A DNA stretch of 16,997 nucleotides from Patulibacter sp. (GTDB lineage Bacteria > Actinomycetota > Thermoleophilia > Solirubrobacterales > Solirubrobacteraceae). This document shows, piece after piece, positions 14,337 to 16,997 of the stretch (its first letter is position 1; each line of letters starts with the position of its first letter). The position numbers were made by a program, and so were the translations under genes. Below the pieces are notes generated by a model, which saw only the letters and a list, made by a program, of their open reading frames with translations, had not been told where the DNA came from and made no database searches. Location of the stretch: assembly GCA_031119595.1 (NCBI GenBank), contig JAVHXX010000003.1:1-16997 (forward strand). The letters are read 5' to 3'.

Positions 14337-14373
14337 CGGCGGCCGGTGCGGGGCGTCGTCATGCCCCGCACCG
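14333..14373 (-). promoter_or_regulatory. Hairpin and nine-codon overlapping ORF before oxidoreductase copy 1
   Basis: Between the two oxidoreductase genes a perfect 11-bp inverted repeat CGGTGCGGGGC / GCCCCGCACCG (14344-14354 and 14363-14373) with an 8-nt loop lies 7 nt before ATG 14336. Inside its loop starts an ORF, MTTPRTGRR (14362 to 14333), whose TGA overlaps that ATG as ATGA. The hairpin may attenuate read-through, and the small ORF may couple translation. Confidence 0.4.
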
Positions 14374-14434
14374 TACCGACCACGGACGTTCCGGGCGGAT
14401 CCACCAGCGGGACCGATGGCACGGCCCGCGCCGC

Positions 14435-15328
14435 TCAGTGCGCGGCCGGCGCCGGCGACAGGAGCTCGTCCTTCGCGGCGGTGAGCACCTCGCGCAGCGT
14501 GGTCGGCTGCTTGCCCGTGAGGTCGGCGACCGCGGTCGACACGTGGCTCAGCAGGCTCTCGCGCGCGGCGATGCCGAAGGTCACGAGCACGGGGATGATG
14601 AACGGCGGCAGGCCGGCGGCCTCGAGACCACCGGTGAGCCCGGCGTCGTCGACCTTCACGACCTCGACCGGCTTGCCGGTCACCTCGGTCAGCAGCTCGG
14701 CGACCTGCGTGTCGGTGAGGGCCTCGGAGCCGCTGATCTCGTAGGCGACGTTCTCGTGCTCGGTCCCACCGGCCAGCACCGCGGCCGCCGCGGCCGCGCA
14801 GTCGACGCGGGTCACGTACGCCGTGGCGCCGTCGCCCTTGTTCGAGTAGATCGTGCCGCTCGCGACCGCACCGGCGCCCGGCGCGATCTGGAACTCGCTG
14901 TAGAGGTTGTTCCGCAGGAAGGTGTAGGCGAGGCCCGTGGCCTTGATCGCCTCCTCGGTGTGGAAGTGCTCCTGCGTGGCGATCGCCGGGTTGTCCGCGC
15001 TCGTGAGCGGCGCCGACGTGTAGACGACGTGCTTCACGCCGGCGCGCTTCGCGGCCTCGACGGCGGCGGTCTGCTGCGCCACGCGCGTGCCGACCGTGTC
15101 GGTGCTGACGAACAGCGCCTTGTCGACCCCGGCGAGAGCCGCCTCCACCGTGGCCGGATCGTCGAAGTCGGCCTCCCGGACGATCGCGCCCTTCGCGGCG
15201 AGGTCGTCGAGCTTGGACGCGGTGCGGGTGAGCAGCACCACCGACGAGGGATCGACCTGGTCGAGCAGCAGTTCGGCGGTGAGGCGGCCGAGGTTTCCGG
15301 AGGCTCCGGTGATGGCGATGGTGGTCAT
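14435..15328 (-). CDS. NAD(P)-binding NmrA/QorB-like oxidoreductase, copy 2
   Basis: 297 residues and clearly homologous to the next gene along its whole length: TGASGNLG Rossmann loop (7-14), LLLDQVDPSSVVLLTRT, KHVVYTSAPL, YTFLRNNLYSEF, GDGATAYVTRVDCA and SGSEALTDTQVAELLTE all have counterparts there. This indicates a tandem duplication followed by divergence. By family it reduces quinones or related carbonyls with NAD(P)H; the true substrate cannot be read. It is the promoter-proximal gene, divergent from the Rrf2 regulator with only 81 nt between the starts. A TACGGT -10 (15375-15370, minus strand) lies just upstream of a 21-bp dyad that would cover the transcription start. AGGG about 9 nt before ATG 15328 is a weak ribosome binding site. 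Confidence 0.92.
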   Translation of the reverse strand: MTTIAITGASGNLGRLTAELLLDQVDPSSVVLLTRTASKLDDLAAKGAIVREADFDDPATVEAALAGVDKALFVSTDTVGTRVAQQTAAVEAAKRAGVKHVVYTSAPLTSADNPAIATQEHFHTEEAIKATGLAYTFLRNNLYSEFQIAPGAGAVASGTIYSNKGDGATAYVTRVDCAAAAAAVLAGGTEHENVAYEISGSEALTDTQVAELLTEVTGKPVEVVKVDDAGLTGGLEAAGLPPFIIPVLVTFGIAARESLLSHVSTAVADLTGKQPTTLREVLTAAKDELLSPAPAAH

Positions 15329-15346
15329 GCGGGCATCCCTAATTCG

Positions 15347-15367
15347 TAGTCGACATGATGACGATTA
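15347..15367. promoter_or_regulatory. Putative Rrf2 operator between the divergent genes
   Basis: A 21-bp imperfect palindrome with arms TAGTCGACAT and ATGACGATTA around a central G; 8 of 10 arm positions are complementary. Rrf2 dimers bind dyads of about this size. It lies directly downstream of the minus-strand TACGGT box (15375-15370), so binding there would block transcription of the oxidoreductase genes and might also affect the Rrf2 gene. Confidence 0.6.
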
Positions 15368-15397
15368 AAACCGTAGCAGAGACGATCACGAATCTGC

Positions 15398-15409
15398 GAC
15401 ACTGGGTCC
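15398..15409 (+). promoter_or_regulatory. Possible leaderless promoter of the Rrf2 gene
   Basis: GACACT (15398-15403) is separated by six bases from GTG 15410, the same geometry as TACACT-N6-ATG at hrcA. There is no Shine-Dalgarno between them, which fits a leaderless mRNA. The first base of the box deviates from the usual T, so the call is tentative. Confidence 0.35.
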
Positions 15410-15859
15410 GTGGCCGGTCCCACCAACACCCAGTTCTCCGTCGCCGTGCACGTCCTCACGTACCTCGCCGGCATGCCCCACGACGCCGTCAGCTCCGACC
15501 AGCTCGCCGGCAGCACCGGCACGAACGCCGTCTACGTGCGCCGGGTCCTCGGTCGCCTCCGCGACGCGGGCGTGGTCGTCTCCCGCCCCGGCCCGGGCGG
15601 AGGCTGGCAGCTCGAGCACGCGCCGGCCGAGATCACCCTCGGCGACGTGTGGCGCGTCGTGCAGGAGGGGTCGACGATCTTCGGCCTCCACGCCGTCGAG
15701 CCGGCCTGCCCCGTGGGGGCGTCGATCGCCGCGACCCTCACCGAGCTCGACACCCGCCTCACGCAGAGCGTCGAGGCCGAACTCGACCGCACGACCGTCG
15801 CCGACGTGATGCCGGTGGGCGCCCTCCCCGAGGCGCGCGCGGCCGCCGCCCGCGCCTGA
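15410..15859 (+). CDS. Rrf2-family transcriptional regulator, YwnA-like
   Basis: 149 residues. The N-terminal winged helix has the Rrf2 pattern FSVAVHVLTYLA, then SSDQLAGSTGTNAVYVRRVLGRLRDAGVV and the wing SRPGPGGGWQL (about residues 8-68). A helix and a C-terminal dimerisation part follow. There is a single cysteine, in ACPVG (near residue 100), where YwnA-type members keep one; the three-cysteine cluster of IscR/NsrR is absent, so an iron-sulphur cluster is unlikely and thiol or electrophile sensing is more plausible (inference). It starts at GTG 15410 without a Shine-Dalgarno. It is divergent from two NAD(P)-binding oxidoreductases, the arrangement known for ywnA/ywnB in Bacillus, so it most likely represses them and itself through the intergenic dyad. 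Confidence 0.92.
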   Translation: MAGPTNTQFSVAVHVLTYLAGMPHDAVSSDQLAGSTGTNAVYVRRVLGRLRDAGVVVSRPGPGGGWQLEHAPAEITLGDVWRVVQEGSTIFGLHAVEPACPVGASIAATLTELDTRLTQSVEAELDRTTVADVMPVGALPEARAAAARA

Positions 15860-15910
15860 CACCCCCCGCCCCATCCCGATCACGGGCCGCCGCCCGCGGC
15901 CACGGAACGA

Positions 15911-15959
15911 CGAAGCCCGGCCGGTCCGCCGCGCGCTGCGACGAACCGACCGGGCTTCG
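15911..15959. terminator. Bidirectional hairpin terminator between convergent genes
   Basis: CGAAGCCCGGCCGGT (15911-15925) and ACCGACCGGGCTTCG (15945-15959) pair along 15 bp with one mismatch around a 19-nt loop. It lies between the convergent Rrf2 and HadB-like genes and would serve both. There is no T-run, as in many actinobacterial terminators. Confidence 0.75.
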
Positions 15960-15984
15960 GGAGCCTCGATGAGGAGGGTCGTGC

Positions 15985-16374
15985 CTAGGTGGCGTCGACC
16001 TTCGCGACGGCGTTGCGGATGATCGCGTTGCCGTTCTGCTCGGCGACGACGTCGAGCGTGGCGACATCGCCCTCGACCTCGCGGACCGTGCCGGAGACGG
16101 TGATCTCCTGCTCCGGGAAGCCCATGCCGCGGAACTGCACGCTCAGGGACGTGATCTTCTCCGGGCCGCCGGCGTTGTCGGTCACGGCACGCGCGACCTG
16201 CGCCATCGACCAGAGGCCGTGGAGGATCGTCGACGGGAGGCCGACCATCGTGGCGTACTCCTTGTCCGTGTGGATCGGGTTGAAGTCACCCGAGGCGCCG
16301 GCGTAGCGGACCGGCAGGAACTTGTCCGGCGTGACCTTCAGCTCGTTGATGGCGTCGCCTGCGTTGAAGGACAT
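15985..16374 (-). CDS. hadB: MaoC-like (R)-hydroxyacyl-ACP/CoA dehydratase, HadB type
   Basis: 129 residues, a single hot-dog fold of the MaoC family. The hydratase-2 motif YAGASGDFNPIHTDKEYA (about residues 24-41) supplies the catalytic Asp and His, followed by the helix GLPSTILHGLWSMAQVAR. Small single-domain MaoC proteins of this kind act as the catalytic HadB subunit beside a HadA partner and dehydrate (3R)-hydroxyacyl thioesters in fatty-acid synthesis or related acyl metabolism. ATG 16374 is chosen over an upstream in-frame ATG at 16404 because GGGGAG lies 7 nt before it and it begins 2 nt after the HadA-like stop. The pair is therefore translationally linked. No hadC, rpmG or secE, the neighbours in mycobacteria, is seen within the window. 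Confidence 0.9.
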   Translation of the reverse strand: MSFNAGDAINELKVTPDKFLPVRYAGASGDFNPIHTDKEYATMVGLPSTILHGLWSMAQVARAVTDNAGGPEKITSLSVQFRGMGFPEQEITVSGTVREVEGDVATLDVVAEQNGNAIIRNAVAKVDAT

Positions 16375-16376
16375 GC

Positions 16377-16817
16377 TCAGACTCCCCGGACCAGGAAGGT
16401 CCACTCGCCGGTGACGACGGTCTCGTCGGACTCGTCCTTCGAGATGGTCTCGTAGACGTAGAAGCCCTTCCCGTCCTTCTCGTAGATGTCCTTGACGGAC
16501 ACGTGCGTGGTGATCTCCTCACCCGCGACGATCGGGCGCGTCCACTCGAACGACTGCCCGCCGTGGACCATGAGCGCGAAGTTCATGCCGACCTCGGGGT
16601 CGAACAGCGTCGGGGTCATCGTCTGCGAGATGAACACGACGGCGAACATCGGCGGCGCGACGACGTCGGCATAGCCGGCGGCGCGGGCCGCGGCGGGATC
16701 GAGGTGGACCGGGTTGGTCTCGCCAACGGCGTTGGCGTACTCCTTGACCTTCTCGCGACCCACGGCGTAGGTGCCGGGGGCGAAGGTCTTCCCGATGGCG
16801 GAAGTGTTGACAGGCAT
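16377..16817 (-). CDS. hadA: FAS1-like dehydratase-domain protein, HadA type
   Basis: 146 residues starting at MPVNTSAIGKTF, the usual start of HadA/UPF0336-type MaoC N-terminal dehydratases. The open frame extends to 16955, but the added residues look like non-coding Arg/Pro/Ala sequence. The hot-dog helix region reads REKVKEYANAVGETNPVHLDPAAARAAGY (about residues 21-49) and is followed by APPMFAVVF and the strand MVHGGQSFEW. It should form a heterodimer with the HadB-like protein encoded 2 nt downstream, providing the acyl-binding tunnel. No Shine-Dalgarno is seen before ATG 16817; a faint TAAGCT box lies 11 nt upstream, so the leader may be very short. Whether the complex serves FAS-II synthesis or another acyl pathway cannot be told from this window. 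Confidence 0.9.
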   Translation of the reverse strand: MPVNTSAIGKTFAPGTYAVGREKVKEYANAVGETNPVHLDPAAARAAGYADVVAPPMFAVVFISQTMTPTLFDPEVGMNFALMVHGGQSFEWTRPIVAGEEITTHVSVKDIYEKDGKGFYVYETISKDESDETVVTGEWTFLVRGV

Positions 16818-16997
16818 AGGCGCGGCGCAGCTTACCGGGGCGTAGCTAGCCGCGGGCGATCCGCGGGCGAGCGTCGCTTCCAGGCGCAGGTTCGCGCCCA
16901 TTTCTCCGAATCGGGCGCCCGTGACCGATCCGAATGGGTGTGGCCCGGGTTCCATCGCGCGTGATCCCGTCCCGACCGCGCGGCAGCCGCCTGCATG

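Noticed and set aside
16832..16996. A 54-codon minus-strand ORF at the right edge, tested as rpmG or another small gene
   Set aside because: Its translation is Arg/Ala/Pro-rich with no L33 or other small-protein motif, no Shine-Dalgarno can be seen, and it matches the composition of a shadow frame.
16818..16997. Possible tRNA near the GGTTCG at about 16890
   Set aside because: No flanking T-arm, anticodon arm or acceptor stem of the right lengths could be assembled on either strand.

Overview
This is a very GC-rich window with GTG starts, actinobacterial-type -10 boxes (TACGGT, TACACT), few good -35 boxes, and 17 protein genes, of which 15 lie on the minus strand. The gene content (HrcA-DnaJ-PrmA, a PRC-barrel/MgtE_N/CBS protein beside DUF1003, an ECF42-type sigma factor with a DGPF partner, HadA/HadB-like dehydratases) points to an actinobacterium. 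A lineage such as Thermoleophilia/Solirubrobacterales is possible but not proven by anything seen here. No RNA gene, CRISPR array, transposase or integrase was found.

Layout from left to right. (1) 1-2922: two tandem secreted FG-GAP beta-propeller proteins on the minus strand, 5 nt apart. The first transcribed ends in an L-type-lectin-like domain; the second runs off the window edge. (2) 3090-4714: a two-gene unit, DGPF/YCII protein then ECF42-type sigma factor, with overlapping ends and, upstream, a site matching the promoter recognised by that sigma group. (3) 4856-10895: a heat-shock/translation block transcribed hrcA -> GAF-HD-GYP phosphodiesterase -> PRC/MgtE_N/CBS protein -> DUF1003 membrane protein -> dnaJ -> prmA. 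Three signalling or membrane genes sit between hrcA and dnaJ, which are usually adjacent in actinobacteria. (4) 11158-12840: a plus-strand ABC-F ATPase, preceded by a leader with a four-codon upstream ORF and a hairpin covering its ribosome binding site. It meets a four-helix membrane protein of unknown function (12837-13376) tail to tail, both stops lying in one CTAG. (5) 13464-15859: two tandem paralogous NAD(P)-binding oxidoreductases on the minus strand, divergent from an Rrf2-family repressor, with a 21-bp dyad between them. (6) 15985-16817: a HadA/HadB-like hot-dog dehydratase pair, separated from the Rrf2 gene by a strong bidirectional hairpin.

The regulatory logic seems mostly local: an ECF sigma factor probably driving its own operon, HrcA with its own possibly leaderless promoter, an Rrf2 switch for the oxidoreductases, and possible translational attenuation of the ABC-F gene. 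The last 180 bases (16818-16997), upstream of the HadA-like gene, show no convincing gene. No gene-free stretch exceeds 300 bases.
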